From assembly GCF_003590855.1 (NCBI RefSeq), contig NZ_QYUP01000148.1:1-64000 (forward strand): DNA of 64,000 nt, read 5' to 3'. The stretch comes from Massilia cavernae. GTDB lineage: Bacteria; Pseudomonadota; Gammaproteobacteria; Burkholderiales; Burkholderiaceae_D. Positions 52,443-61,944 of this stretch are shown here, in pieces. Position numbers and translations under genes: made by a program. The notes below the pieces were generated by a model. That model had not been told where the DNA came from. It saw nothing but the letters and a program-made list of their open reading frames with translations, and made no database searches. How positions within the stretch are numbered: position 1 is the first letter of the stretch; every line of letters starts with the position of its first letter.

Positions 52443-53235
52443 TTTTCGTTTCTTGGTCATGCTGACCTGGCGCTTCTTCTACAGGTGTTTCTGGCGCAGG
52501 GTCGGAAATGGGGACTTCAACAGGTGAAGTGTCGGCGCCGGCTGCCTGCTGTACGTCGCCAGGAATCTCCTGCGCGTCACCGCTGCCTTCACCATCGTTG
52601 TTGGCCGCCGTCGTCGCGGCAGCCGCTTTCTCAAAATTCTCCTGCAGGGCCGCCTCCAGTTCTTCCATCGCGGAGGAACCGCCCTGCATGCTGCTGATCT
52701 CCTGCAGCGGCGGCAGCTGGGACAGCGAGTTCAATCCCAGGTCATCCAGGAACTGCTTGGTCGTGCCGAGCAGCGCCGGGCGCCCGATTACTTCGCGGTG
52801 GCCGATCACGTCGACCCAGCCGCGGTCTTCCAGCATCTTGATGGTCTGCGAATTCACCGCGACGCCGCGGATCTCTTCGATGTCGCCGCGCGTCACAGGC
52901 TGGCGGTAGGCGATGATCGCCAGCGTCTCCAGCGTGGCGCGCGAATACTTCTGCGGCTTTTCCGGGTTCAGGCGCTCGAGGTACTGCTTCATCTCGGGGC
53001 GGCTCTGGAAGCGCCATCCGCTCGACAGGCCCACCACCTCGATGCCGCGGTCGCGCCAGTCGTGGCGCAGCTCTTCCAGCAGCAGCTTGATGGTGTCGGC
53101 GCCGACCCCGGTGCCCATCGGCCTGCCGTTGTCGTCCACGTCGACGAACAGCTTTTTCATCGAATGGATGGACATCGGCTCGCGCGCGCACAGCAAAGCG
53201 GTTTCGAGGACTAGCTTGGCCTCATCAGTATTCAT
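52429..53235 (-). CDS. scpB: Segregation and condensation protein ScpB
   Basis: 268 residues. Two winged helices (about 1-165) match ScpB ([20 protein letters not shown] and [29 protein letters not shown]), which works with ScpA and SMC in chromosome condensation. A Glu/Ala/Pro-rich acidic tail (about 190-268) follows. The start at 53235 matches the family; an ATG at 53271 is possible. scpA is not adjacent in the window. Confidence 0.93.
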   Translation of the reverse strand: MNTDEAKLVLETALLCAREPMSIHSMKKLFVDVDDNGRPMGTGVGADTIKLLLEELRHDWRDRGIEVVGLSSGWRFQSRPEMKQYLERLNPEKPQKYSRATLETLAIIAYRQPVTRGDIEEIRGVAVNSQTIKMLEDRGWVDVIGHREVIGRPALLGTTKQFLDDLGLNSLSQLPPLQEISSMQGGSSAMEELEAALQENFEKAAAATTAANNDGEGSGDAQEIPGDVQQAAGADTSPVEVPISDPAPETPVEEAPGQHDQETKNESN

Positions 53236-53627
53236 AACGATGTCGTATGCGGATAGTGCAAGGTAGTGCAAATAAGCTGCGAGACGCTGCGTGAAAACAG
53301 ACCAGTCGAACGAATGACAGCGGAAAGCCGCAGGAAAGCGGCGTTGGCGGAGACACGTTAAAACTGGATTCCATCGCCCGGGCTGGTGCGCGCTGGGCGG
53401 AATATTTCTGTGGCGAGAGCTGACCCGCTCACCCGGCCGCCATATTCAGTCTGGGCGCAAACCGTTGATTCTTCAAGTGAAACGCTGGTTCGACGCAGCG
53501 GCAAGGAGGCTGGCTCCGGCATGCGCGCTACATGGTCGATCGACATCGTTCCCTTCAACTGGACCCAATTGTACCCGATAAAATGCGGGCGCGGACAAAA
53601 GCCCCGGTGCGCACCCGCCGCAGGCGT
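53236..53627. other. Intergenic region between glk and scpB
   Basis: 392 bp with no convincing gene on either strand: short open frames here lack ribosome sites and typical codon use. It should hold the scpB-rluB promoter, but I see no clear consensus boxes. Confidence 0.5.
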
Positions 53628-54656
53628 TCAGCCCGAAAGCTTCTCCGACAGGATGGCGGACACGCCGAGGAAGGCGGGATATTCGGCGGTAATGACGTAA
53701 GTGGGCACCTGCGCCAGGTAGTTGACGAAGCGCCCCTTCTGCTCGAAACGCGTGCGGAACGGCGACTGCGCGAAGCGTTCGCCCAGGCGGGGAACGATGC
53801 CGCCGCCTATATAAATACCGCCCTGCGCGCCCAGCGTGACCGCCAGGTTGCCGGCCACTGTGCCCAGCATGCCGCAGAAAGTATCGATGACCTGCGTGCA
53901 CAGCGGGCAGTCGCCGGCCAGCGCGCCGCGCGAAATATCGGGCGCCGTCAGGCCTTCGTCCGGCAGCCCGGTGATATGGGCCAGCGCGCGGTACATCAGC
54001 TCGAGCCCGTCGCCGGACAGCAGGCGTTCGGCCGACACGTGCTCGTACTCGCGCCATGCGAATTGAAGGATCTTTACTTCGGTTTCATTCGCCGGCGAGA
54101 AAGTGACGTGACCGCCCTCGCTCAGCAGCGCGGTCCAGCCTTCGCCGGCCGGGACCAGGCCGGACACGCCGAGGCCGGTTCCGGCGCCAAGCAGGCCGAT
54201 CGGGCTGCCTTTGCGCGCAACACCGCCGCCGACCTGCACCTTTTGCAGCTCGGACAGATGCGGCAGGGAGCAGGCCAGCGCAGTGAAGTCATTGACCGCC
54301 AGCAGCGTGTCGAAGCCGCACTCGATGCGCATCGCCTCGACCGAAAATTCCCAGTGATGGTTGGTCATCCGCACCAGGTCGCCCGTGATCGGATTGGCGA
54401 TCGCGACTGCGGCGTGGCGGATGCCGGCGATGCCAGCCGCCACCACGTTCGGCGACGCCAGGTAGGCGCGCAGTGCGGCGGACAGGGTCGGATAGTCCTT
54501 GCACGGAAGTACGTCGATCAGTTCGATCCTGCCTGGCGCTGTCTCCAGTGCGAAACGGGCGTTGGTGCCGCCTATGTCGGCGAGCAGGCGCGGTCCGTCG
54601 GCGAAGCTGGCAGGCTGGGCAATTTGAGGCGGCAGGGAATGTTGCTGATCTGTCAT
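53628..54656 (-). CDS. glk: Glucokinase
   Basis: 342-residue hexokinase-fold glucokinase of the bacterial ROK-distinct Glk family. [14 protein letters not shown] binds the ATP phosphates, [11 protein letters not shown] holds the catalytic Asp, and [13 protein letters not shown] and [12 protein letters not shown] are conserved. It phosphorylates glucose to glucose-6-phosphate. The N-terminal 20 residues before the motif are non-conserved, so the true start may be slightly later. Single gene. Confidence 0.94.
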   Translation of the reverse strand: MTDQQHSLPPQIAQPASFADGPRLLADIGGTNARFALETAPGRIELIDVLPCKDYPTLSAALRAYLASPNVVAAGIAGIRHAAVAIANPITGDLVRMTNHHWEFSVEAMRIECGFDTLLAVNDFTALACSLPHLSELQKVQVGGGVARKGSPIGLLGAGTGLGVSGLVPAGEGWTALLSEGGHVTFSPANETEVKILQFAWREYEHVSAERLLSGDGLELMYRALAHITGLPDEGLTAPDISRGALAGDCPLCTQVIDTFCGMLGTVAGNLAVTLGAQGGIYIGGGIVPRLGERFAQSPFRTRFEQKGRFVNYLAQVPTYVITAEYPAFLGVSAILSEKLSG

Positions 54657-54820
54657 GGCATGAAATCGGTTAGGACTTCAAAGCTTAATGGATCAGGCGG
54701 CGGAAATGCAAGCTTTCTTTGTAGTTTTAGTACATTAACTGTTGCGTAAGTCGCTGACGGACGTGCATATGCCTCTCGCATCGCGGTGCGGGGCTTCGGC
54801 CGATTCGGCGCGTAGTCTTG

Positions 54821-55786
54821 CTACCTGACGCAGGGATTGGGTTCGGAGGGGTCGGGGCGTTCGGCGACCAGATGCCCGTGATGGGCGTTCCAGGAATCGA
54901 GGCCGCCGTGCAGCGGGCGGGTGCGATGGAAGCCATTGGCGAGGAACTGCATCGCAAGTTGAGCAGCGGTTACATCGTTAGGGCAACTACAGTAAACGAC
55001 GATGTGGCGGTCCTTGTCGAGCGTGGCCATCAGCTTGCCAGGGTCGCAGTCGCCGTAGATCACGGCGCCGGGGATGGCGGCCTCGAGCTGGCGCGCGGTG
55101 GCGCTGCGGGCATCGACGATGACCGGATCCATGCCCTCTTCCATCAGGTGCAGCAGTTCGCCCACGCCGATGCGTTCGACCTGGACGCCGCGCAGGAAGC
55201 GGCGGCGCTCGACATACTTGAAGGCGATGAACAGGGCCAGTAGCGCAAGCAGCACCAGCAGCGAAGTCGTGCCGGCCTCGCTGATGAGGTCCAGCACTTG
55301 GTCGACGCTCGTGTGGAACCAGGCGCCAATGGCGATGCCGGCGCTGCTCCACAGCAGGCTGCCCGTGATGCTGAACGCGAGGAAACGCCTGGTGGGCACG
55401 CCGAGGGCGCCGGACATCGGCGAGGCGATGATGTTAAAGCCCGGAATGAATTTGGAGACGATCAGCGACTTGGCGCCGTAGCGGCGGAACTTGTCCTCGG
55501 TTTGGCTGACGCAGTAGTCGGGCGAAAGCGAGATGCGGCACAGCAGGTTGAGGATGCGCTTGCCGTAGAAGCGGCCGGCGCGGAACCAGAAGATGTCGCT
55601 TATCAGGCAGGCGCCTACCGCGACGGCGACTGCCGCGGCCCAGCTGATATCGCCGTCGACAGCCAGCGCACCGGCCACGATCAGGATGGGAAACGCCGGA
55701 ATCGGCGCGCCGGCCTGCTCCACAAGCACGATGGAGAAGACGATGAGGACACCGTAGGTTTGCAGCAGGGCGATCAGGTCGGGCAT
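54821..55786 (-). CDS. DedA-family membrane protein fused to a rhodanese domain
   Basis: 321 residues. The first 205 are a DedA/SNARE-associated membrane domain (VEQAGAPIPAFPILIVAGAL, FRRYGAKSLIVSKFIPGFNIIASPMSGALG). After a basic linker a rhodanese domain (about 215-310) carries the catalytic Cys in VVYCSCPND. DedA proteins handle lipid-carrier or proton-linked membrane functions; the rhodanese part would face the cytoplasm and may transfer sulfur or sense redox. The same fusion is known in other betaproteobacteria by my recollection. Single gene. Confidence 0.9.
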   Translation of the reverse strand: MPDLIALLQTYGVLIVFSIVLVEQAGAPIPAFPILIVAGALAVDGDISWAAAVAVAVGACLISDIFWFRAGRFYGKRILNLLCRISLSPDYCVSQTEDKFRRYGAKSLIVSKFIPGFNIIASPMSGALGVPTRRFLAFSITGSLLWSSAGIAIGAWFHTSVDQVLDLISEAGTTSLLVLLALLALFIAFKYVERRRFLRGVQVERIGVGELLHLMEEGMDPVIVDARSATARQLEAAIPGAVIYGDCDPGKLMATLDKDRHIVVYCSCPNDVTAAQLAMQFLANGFHRTRPLHGGLDSWNAHHGHLVAERPDPSEPNPCVR

Positions 55787-55871
55787 CCGATCATGTTAGC
55801 TGAAATCCGTTTTGTGCATTCGGGACGCCGCTGAAATCCGCTTGCCTGTGGCGCGGAAGACGCATTCAGAT

Positions 55872-56000
55872 GTAGGGTGGGAAAGCGCGCAGCGCGCCTA
55901 CCGCCAGGCATCCCGCTGACGCCGGCACGCGGATGCGGGCATTGCCCTTATCCGCCCTACCATGTCAATCCACCCCGTAGGGCGGGTAAGGGCAGGCGGA
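55872..56000. repeat. REP-like cluster, GTAGGGCGG(G/A)TAAG family
   Basis: Contains GTAGGGTGGGAAAGCGC (55872), TTATCCGCCCTAC (55948-55960) and GTAGGGCGGGTAAGGGC (55977), in mixed orientation with GC-rich stems between. It fills the gap between the DedA fusion and the downstream end of the peptide ABC operon. Confidence 0.75.
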
Positions 56001-56016
56001 CCCGCGAGCTTTCGCT

Positions 56017-57711
56017 TCAGACGCCCCTCGGCTCATCGCGCTCCAGCAAAGTCTTCGTATAAGCATGCTGCGGATTCCTGTACAGCTCATCCGAATTCGC
56101 CATCTCCACCACACTGCCCTGGTGCATCACCATCACCTGGTCGGCCATGTACTTCACCACCGAAAGGTCATGCGAGATGAAGATATAGCTCATCCCGAAT
56201 TCATCCTGCAAATCCTGCAGCAGGTTCAGCACCTGCGCCTGCACCGACACGTCCAGCGCCGACACCGACTCGTCGCACACCAGGATCTCCGGCTTCATGG
56301 TCAGGCAACGCGCGATCGCGATGCGCTGCCGCTGGCCGCCCGAAAACTCGTGCGGGTAGCGGTGGAAGACCTGCGCCGGCAGGCCCACCCGGTCGAGCAG
56401 CCGCATGGCTTCACGCTGGCGTTCGGCATCGTTGGCGCCGATCGCATGGATGCGCATCGGCTCCATCAGGATCTGCCCGACGGTAAAGCGCGGGTTCAGC
56501 GACGCATACGGATTCTGGAAGATGATCTGGATGCGCCGCTTGTAGGCCATGTAATCGCGGTCGCTCATCGAGACCAGGTCGCGCCCTTCGAACATCGCGG
56601 TGCCGCCGGTCGCCTTGTGCAGCCGCAGCAGCGTCAGCCCCACCGTGGTCTTGCCCGATCCCGACTCGCCCACCACGCCCAGCGTCTTGCCGCGCGGGAG
56701 GGTGAACGACACGTCCTTCACCGCGCGGAATTCGCGCTTGCCGAACAGCCCTTCGCGGAACCAGAAGCTCTTGGACAGGTTGCGCACTTCCAGCACGTTC
56801 GTATCGCCCGGCGCATAGCCGCGCGTGCGCTGCGGGATATCGATCGACGGCGCGGCACGGCCAGCGATGTAGTCGTCGATGACCGGGAGCCGGATCGGAC
56901 GCTGGTCCAGCTTCGGGCGGCAGTGCAGCAGCGCGCGCGTATACGAATCCTGCGGGTCGTCCAGCACCTGGCGCGCCTCGCCCTCTTCCCTCACCTCGCC
57001 GTGGCGCATGACGATCACGCGGTCGGCGATCTCGCCCACCAGCCCCAGGTCGTGGGTAATGAACAGTACCGACATCTCGCGCTTGCGCTGCAGGCTCGCA
57101 AGCAGGTCCATGATCTGCTTCTGGATCGTGACGTCGAGCGCTGTCGTTGGCTCGTCCGCGATCAGCAGTTTCGGTTCGCAGGCGATCGCCATCGCGATCA
57201 TCACGCGCTGCTGCTGGCCGCCCGACATCTGGCTCGGGTATGCGTCGATCTTCCTGGCCGGGTCGGGAATGCCGACCTCACCCAGCAGATCGAGCGTGCG
57301 CGCACGCGCCTGGCGCGCGTTCATGCCCATGTGCCGGCGCAGCACTTCGCCGATCTGGTAGCCCACCGTGAACACCGGGTTCAGCGACGACATCGGCTCC
57401 TGGAAGATCATCGAGATCTCCTTGCCGCACAGCGCGCGCCGTTCGGCCGGCGCCATCGACAGCAGGTCGCGGCCGTCGAACACCAGCTTCGATTGCGGAT
57501 CGATCATCGTGGTCTCGGGCGGCAGCAGGCCCATGACGGCGAGCGAGCTGACCGACTTGCCGCTGCCCGATTCGCCCACCAGCGCCACCGTGCTGTTCCT
57601 CGGAACGCTGAACGAAATGCATTTCACCGCTTCGACGCTGTTCTTCTTGTCGACGCGGAAGCGCACGCGCAGGTCGCGTACTTCGAGGAGCATATTGGAA
57701 TCGCTATTCAT
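56017..57711 (-). CDS. Fused double-ATPase subunit of a peptide/nickel-type ABC transporter
   Basis: 564 residues holding two full nucleotide-binding domains (DppD- then DppF-like, as in YejF). Domain 1: GESGSGKS (about 48), SGGQQQR, ADEPTTALDVT. Domain 2: GESGSGKTT (about 353), SGGQRQR, CDESVSALDVS. Both lengths are normal. It would power uptake of peptides or similar solutes through the two permeases upstream. The start is 10 bp after the permease stop. Confidence 0.93.
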   Translation of the reverse strand: MNSDSNMLLEVRDLRVRFRVDKKNSVEAVKCISFSVPRNSTVALVGESGSGKSVSSLAVMGLLPPETTMIDPQSKLVFDGRDLLSMAPAERRALCGKEISMIFQEPMSSLNPVFTVGYQIGEVLRRHMGMNARQARARTLDLLGEVGIPDPARKIDAYPSQMSGGQQQRVMIAMAIACEPKLLIADEPTTALDVTIQKQIMDLLASLQRKREMSVLFITHDLGLVGEIADRVIVMRHGEVREEGEARQVLDDPQDSYTRALLHCRPKLDQRPIRLPVIDDYIAGRAAPSIDIPQRTRGYAPGDTNVLEVRNLSKSFWFREGLFGKREFRAVKDVSFTLPRGKTLGVVGESGSGKTTVGLTLLRLHKATGGTAMFEGRDLVSMSDRDYMAYKRRIQIIFQNPYASLNPRFTVGQILMEPMRIHAIGANDAERQREAMRLLDRVGLPAQVFHRYPHEFSGGQRQRIAIARCLTMKPEILVCDESVSALDVSVQAQVLNLLQDLQDEFGMSYIFISHDLSVVKYMADQVMVMHQGSVVEMANSDELYRNPQHAYTKTLLERDEPRGV

Positions 57712-57721
57712 TCGCCCGCCC

Positions 57722-58741
57722 TCATTTCAGTTTCGGGTCGAGCGCATCGCGCAGCGCATCGGTAAACAGCGAGAAGGCCGTCACCAGCAGCGCCATCGCG
57801 GCGGCGGCCGCGGTCAGCTGCCACCACTTGCCGAGAATGAGCTCGTTCTGCGCCTCGTTGAGCATGCTGCCCCACGAGACCACTCCCACCGGCACGCCGA
57901 AGCCGAGGAAGGACAAGATCACTTCGGCCTTGATGAAGCCCACCACCAAAATCGACATCTGCACCAGCGCCACGTGGCTCACGTTGGGGAAGATATGCGA
58001 GAACATCTTGCGCGTGTGCGAAGCGCCGATGGCGTCGGCGGCCATTACGTATTCGCGCGCCTTGTGCTTGATGTACTCGGCGCGCATCAGGCGGTACGGC
58101 CCGGTCCAGCCGGTCAGGCCGAGGATCAGCACAATGGTCGTCACGCCGCGCTGCTGCAGCACGGCGGCCACCGTCAGGATCATCAGGATCGACGGGATCG
58201 ACGTGAAAATGCTGTAGAACCAGTTGAACACGTCGTCCACCGCGCCGCCGAAGTAGCCCGATACGGCGCCGAACAGGGTGCCCAGCGACACCGCGAGCAG
58301 CGCCGCCACCAGGCCCACCACGATCGAGGTTTCGCCGCCCTTGATGGTTTTCTTGATGATGTCATGGCCCCATTTGTCGGCGCCGAACGGCAGCGTTTCG
58401 CGGCGCGGTTCGGGCGCCAGCGCGGCGCCGGCCTGCGCGCGCAACTGGGCGATGTCCGCGGCCAGCGGATCGTATTCGTTGGCGGGCGGCGGCAGCACAG
58501 CGCGGCCGTCGGCGCCGGCAAGGAAGGATTCCTGCGCACCGACGAAGGACGGCGGCGCATAGTTGACGCCCACTTCCTTTTCCCAGTCGGCCGCAACCAG
58601 GCCCGCCGAGGACAAGGCCAGCATCGCGAGGAACAGCCCAACCACCGCCAGCGCGGCCATCGCCACGCGGTCGGCGCGAAGGCGGCGCCACGCGAGCGCC
58701 CACAGGCCGGGCGAATTTGCTTGATTTGTTTGATTCGTCAT
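57722..58741 (-). CDS. Peptide-type ABC transporter permease (DppC/YejE-like)
   Basis: 339 residues with an N-terminal membrane anchor, a periplasmic insert (about 45-125, with LPFGADKWGHDIIKKTIKGG) and five further membrane segments. The EAA loop is EYVMAADAIGASHTRKMFSHIFPN. The YejE-like length comes from the insert. Eight bp from the partner permease. Confidence 0.92.
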   Translation of the reverse strand: MTNQTNQANSPGLWALAWRRLRADRVAMAALAVVGLFLAMLALSSAGLVAADWEKEVGVNYAPPSFVGAQESFLAGADGRAVLPPPANEYDPLAADIAQLRAQAGAALAPEPRRETLPFGADKWGHDIIKKTIKGGETSIVVGLVAALLAVSLGTLFGAVSGYFGGAVDDVFNWFYSIFTSIPSILMILTVAAVLQQRGVTTIVLILGLTGWTGPYRLMRAEYIKHKAREYVMAADAIGASHTRKMFSHIFPNVSHVALVQMSILVVGFIKAEVILSFLGFGVPVGVVSWGSMLNEAQNELILGKWWQLTAAAAAMALLVTAFSLFTDALRDALDPKLK

Positions 58742-58749
58742 GCGTGGCC

Positions 58750-59688
58750 TTACTTGAGTTGTACGCGCGGATCGACTGCCTGGTACAGCAGGTCGGTCAG
58801 CAGGTTGAAGATCATGGTGGCGGCGGCGACGTACACCGTGACCGCCTTAATCACCGGGAAGTCGCTGCGCTCGACCGCGAGGATCACTTCGCGCCCGATG
58901 CCGGGAATGCCGAAGAAGCGTTCGAGCAGGAAGGCGCCGATCAGCAGCGCCGGCAGGTTGGCCATGACGTGGGTGATGATCGGGATGGCGGCGTTGCGCA
59001 GCACGTGCACCCACATGATGCGGCGCTCGGGCAGTCCCTTGGCGCGCGCGGTGCGTACGTAGTCCTGGTTGACTTCATCGAGCACGAAGCTGCGGTACAG
59101 GCGCAGCGTGGGCGCGATCGACACCGCCAGGCCGATCAGGATCGGCAGCGTGGCGTAGCGCAGCAGGTTTTCCGCCAGGCTGCCGCCCCAACCCTGCACC
59201 GGGAACAGCCCCAGCTTGTAGGCGAGGCCGTACTGGAACACGATGATGTAGACCAGGATGCTGATCGACATGCCGACGGTGCAGGCCACCATCACCGCGC
59301 GGTCGGTCAGCGAGCCGCGCACGAAGGCGATCGCCAGCGCCAGCCCGATGCCGAACAGGGTTTCCAGGATCGTCAGCGGGATCAGCACCGTCAGCGAGGG
59401 GCCCAGGCGGCTCGACATGATGTGCGATACCGCCTCGCCGGTGGCCCAGGAATTGCCGAAGTCGAAGGTCAGGATCTGCTTGACGAAAATCCACAGCTGG
59501 ACATGGTAGGGCTGGTCGACACCCAGCTGGCGCCGGATGTTGGCGATCGCCTCGGCGTCGGACATCTTGCCGGCCAGGAGGTAGGCCGGATCGCCGCCCA
59601 CCCAGTTGAACAGGATGAACACCAGCAGGATGACGCCCGCCATGGTCGGCAGCATTTGCCATAACCGGCGGAGGATGAATGCAAGCAT
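58750..59688 (-). CDS. Peptide-type ABC transporter permease (DppB/OppB-like)
   Basis: 312 residues with six membrane segments. The N terminus FILRRLWQMLPTMAGVILLVFILF and the EAA loop DYVRTARAKGLPERRIMWVHVLRNA are typical of DppB. It is the first gene of a permease-permease-ATPase operon. No periplasmic binding-protein gene precedes it: the 265-bp upstream gap to 59954 carries no gene and should hold the promoter. Confidence 0.92.
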   Translation of the reverse strand: MLAFILRRLWQMLPTMAGVILLVFILFNWVGGDPAYLLAGKMSDAEAIANIRRQLGVDQPYHVQLWIFVKQILTFDFGNSWATGEAVSHIMSSRLGPSLTVLIPLTILETLFGIGLALAIAFVRGSLTDRAVMVACTVGMSISILVYIIVFQYGLAYKLGLFPVQGWGGSLAENLLRYATLPILIGLAVSIAPTLRLYRSFVLDEVNQDYVRTARAKGLPERRIMWVHVLRNAAIPIITHVMANLPALLIGAFLLERFFGIPGIGREVILAVERSDFPVIKAVTVYVAAATMIFNLLTDLLYQAVDPRVQLK

Positions 59689-59953
59689 GTCTCAGTTCTT
59701 ATGCAAGTGGTTCTCGTTGCGGCGCGGATGTGTCCGCGGAGAAAGGCGTAACGATAGCGCAAAACTTTGCTTCGAGGGGAGCTTTGATGAGAGGTCGAAA
59801 ATCCTCAAAGTGGCAGGACTGTCAAACAGTTACTTCATTGCGCGCCATCGCGCCGCCGCTTCCAGGCCTGGTCCGAGGTGACAAGCGCTTGCATATTGCC
59901 CCCGCCCTTCCTATCCTGAAGATTTGTCAACTAACAAAATGCGGAGGTGCATG

Positions 59954-61342
59954 ATGAGTACCGTCGGGGGTATGGAAATCGAAGAGCTCCAACGCAATAT
60001 CCGGGGCGCCCTTCTTCTGCCGGGTGAACCGGAATACGACGAAGCCCGCAAGATCTGGAACGCGATGATCGACAAGCGCCCGGCCATGATCGTGCGTTGC
60101 GCCGGTTCGGCGGACGTACGGGCTGCGGTCAACTTCGCACGCGATCATGGGCTGCAACTGGCGGTTCGCGGCGGCGGCCACAACATCGCCGGCAGCGCCC
60201 TGGTCAACGACGGATTGGTGATCGACCTGAGCAGGATGCGCTCGGTGCAGGTAGCCCCGCACGAAATGCGGGCCTGGGTCGAGGGCGGCGCGACCTTGGG
60301 CGACGTCGACCACGAGGCACAGTCGTATGGCCTGGCGACGCCATTCGGCATCAATTCGACCACCGGCGTGGGCGGCCTCACACTCGGCGGAGGCTTCGGC
60401 TGGCTGACGCGCATGTACGGTCTGGCGATCGACAACCTGGTGTCGGCCGATATCGTCATCGCCAATGGCGAGCGGCTGCACATTGACGCCGACAGCCATC
60501 CCGACTTGTTCTGGGCAATTCGCGGCGGCGGCGGCAACTTCGGCGTCGTGACGACATTCGAATTCGCGCTCCACGCGGTCGGTCCGATGGTCACCGCCGG
60601 CTTGATTGTTTTCCCGTTTGCGCAGGCCAGCTCGGTGCTCAGGAAGTACCGCGACTACGTCGAGGCGCTGGACGACAACCTTTCGCTTTGGGCCGTGCTG
60701 CGCAAGGCCCCGCCTCTGCCGTTCTTGCCGGCGGCGGTGCACGGGACTGACGTAGTGGCGCTCTCCTTCTTTTCGCCACGGCCATCGGAAGAAGTGCACG
60801 CCGCCATCGCCGAAGTGCGCGCTTTCGGCGAGCCGGTGGGCGAACAGGTCGGCGCCGTGCCTTACACCGCGTGGCAGCAAGCCTTCGACCCCCTGCTGGT
60901 GCCGCCGGCACGCAATTACTGGAAGTCCCACAACTTCAACAAGCTGAGCGACGCCGCCATTGACGTGGTGATCGCGTATTCCGGCAAGCTGCCTTCCGAC
61001 CAGAGCGAGATTTTCCTCGGACTGCTCGGCGGCGCGGCCAATACCCACGCCCCGGACGAGATGGCCTACCCGCACCGCCACGCACTGTACGCGATGAACG
61101 TGCACACCCGCTGGCTCGACCCGGACGAAGATGCCAAGTGCCTGGCCTGGGCGCGCGAATTCTTCAAGGCGGCGGCGCCCCACGCGGCAGGCGGCGTGTA
61201 CATCAACTTCCTCAATGAGGACGAATCCGACCGGATAGCCGACGCCTACGGGCCGAACTACCGCCGGCTCAAGGAGATCAAGGCGAAGTACGACGGCGAC
61301 AACCTGTTCCGCAGCAACCAGAACATCCGACCCAGCCCGTGA
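59954..61342 (+). CDS. BBE-type FAD-linked oxidoreductase
   Basis: 462 residues of the berberine-bridge/PCMH family. The FAD domain has RGGGHNIAG (His expected to carry 8-alpha-linked FAD) and GVGGLTLGGGFGWLTRMYG; the position that is Cys in doubly linked relatives reads Ser/Thr (NSTTGVGG), so a single covalent link is likely. A C-terminal BBE segment (GPNYRRLKEIKAKYDGDNLF) closes the protein. GGAGG at 59943-59947 is spaced 6 bases from ATG 59954, which decides this start over 59951 and 59924. Substrates are often sugars or phenolics; none can be named here. Confidence 0.9.
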   Translation: MSTVGGMEIEELQRNIRGALLLPGEPEYDEARKIWNAMIDKRPAMIVRCAGSADVRAAVNFARDHGLQLAVRGGGHNIAGSALVNDGLVIDLSRMRSVQVAPHEMRAWVEGGATLGDVDHEAQSYGLATPFGINSTTGVGGLTLGGGFGWLTRMYGLAIDNLVSADIVIANGERLHIDADSHPDLFWAIRGGGGNFGVVTTFEFALHAVGPMVTAGLIVFPFAQASSVLRKYRDYVEALDDNLSLWAVLRKAPPLPFLPAAVHGTDVVALSFFSPRPSEEVHAAIAEVRAFGEPVGEQVGAVPYTAWQQAFDPLLVPPARNYWKSHNFNKLSDAAIDVVIAYSGKLPSDQSEIFLGLLGGAANTHAPDEMAYPHRHALYAMNVHTRWLDPDEDAKCLAWAREFFKAAAPHAAGGVYINFLNEDESDRIADAYGPNYRRLKEIKAKYDGDNLFRSNQNIRPSP

Positions 61343-61344
61343 GA

Positions 61345-61476
61345 CCATCCAAGTTCGGGGACAGACCACCATCTATAAGTTCGGCGATAAGTTCGGGGAC
61401 AGACCACCATCCAGGTCGAGATCGGGGTCTGTCCCTGGGTCTGTCCCGGGTCTGTCCCTGGGTCTGTCCCCGATCT
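61345..61476. repeat. GGGGACAGACC / GGTCTGTCCC repeat array
   Basis: Starts just after the flavoprotein stop. A 23-bp unit beginning AAGTTCGGGGACAGACC occurs at 61351 and 61389, followed by at least four GGTCTGTCCC copies in the opposite sense (about 61426-61470). Related to the array at 44989-45072. Confidence 0.8.
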
Positions 61477-61944
61477 GCTGAACGCAAGCAGAACCGCCCT
61501 GTTCCACCCCTCAAAACCCCGCCGCAATGCAGCAATTCTTAACAATATTAACAAATATTTACGTCCGTAAATATGACGAAAACACGACATTTTCGCTGTA
61601 CGTATAGTCAATTTTCTCGTCGTTTTGTGCACCGCAATATAACGTGCGATCTTGACACAATGTTGCAGGCACGATGCGCGCACGATGTCTGCAACTTATG
61701 GGAACTTGTTGCATAAGCACATGCTGCGCCGCAGCAATAAAACTGTTAAAAACTGAACAAACCGTCAAAATATCGTTAAATTCTACAAGTCTACAAACTT
61801 TACACATTGAAACACTAGTTACGCAGTGATTTCATTAGGCCGTTCGCAACACGAACCATTTTTTCGTCGGTTGACGTGTAAAGACGCGTCGCCGCCAAGA
61901 AGAAAAAACTTGCAAGCCCAATGAATTCACAAGGGAGTAACACA
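61477..61944. other. AT-rich upstream region of the terminal TonB-dependent receptor gene
   Basis: 468 bp without a gene, clearly more AT-rich than the rest of the window. It contains a perfect 9+2+9 inverted repeat ATATTTACG-TC-CGTAAATAT at 61555-61574, a candidate regulator site, and several A/T tracts. I see no convincing promoter boxes that can be fixed uniquely. Confidence 0.5.
61555..61574. promoter_or_regulatory. Perfect inverted repeat, candidate operator
   Basis: ATATTTACG, TC, CGTAAATAT. Located 371 bp upstream of the receptor start and 213 bp after the flavoprotein stop. Protein and function unknown. Confidence 0.4.

Noticed and set aside
61559-61807. 82-codon minus-strand frame in the AT-rich gap
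   Set aside because: No ribosome site and composition of the regulatory region; overlaps the inverted repeat at 61555-61574.
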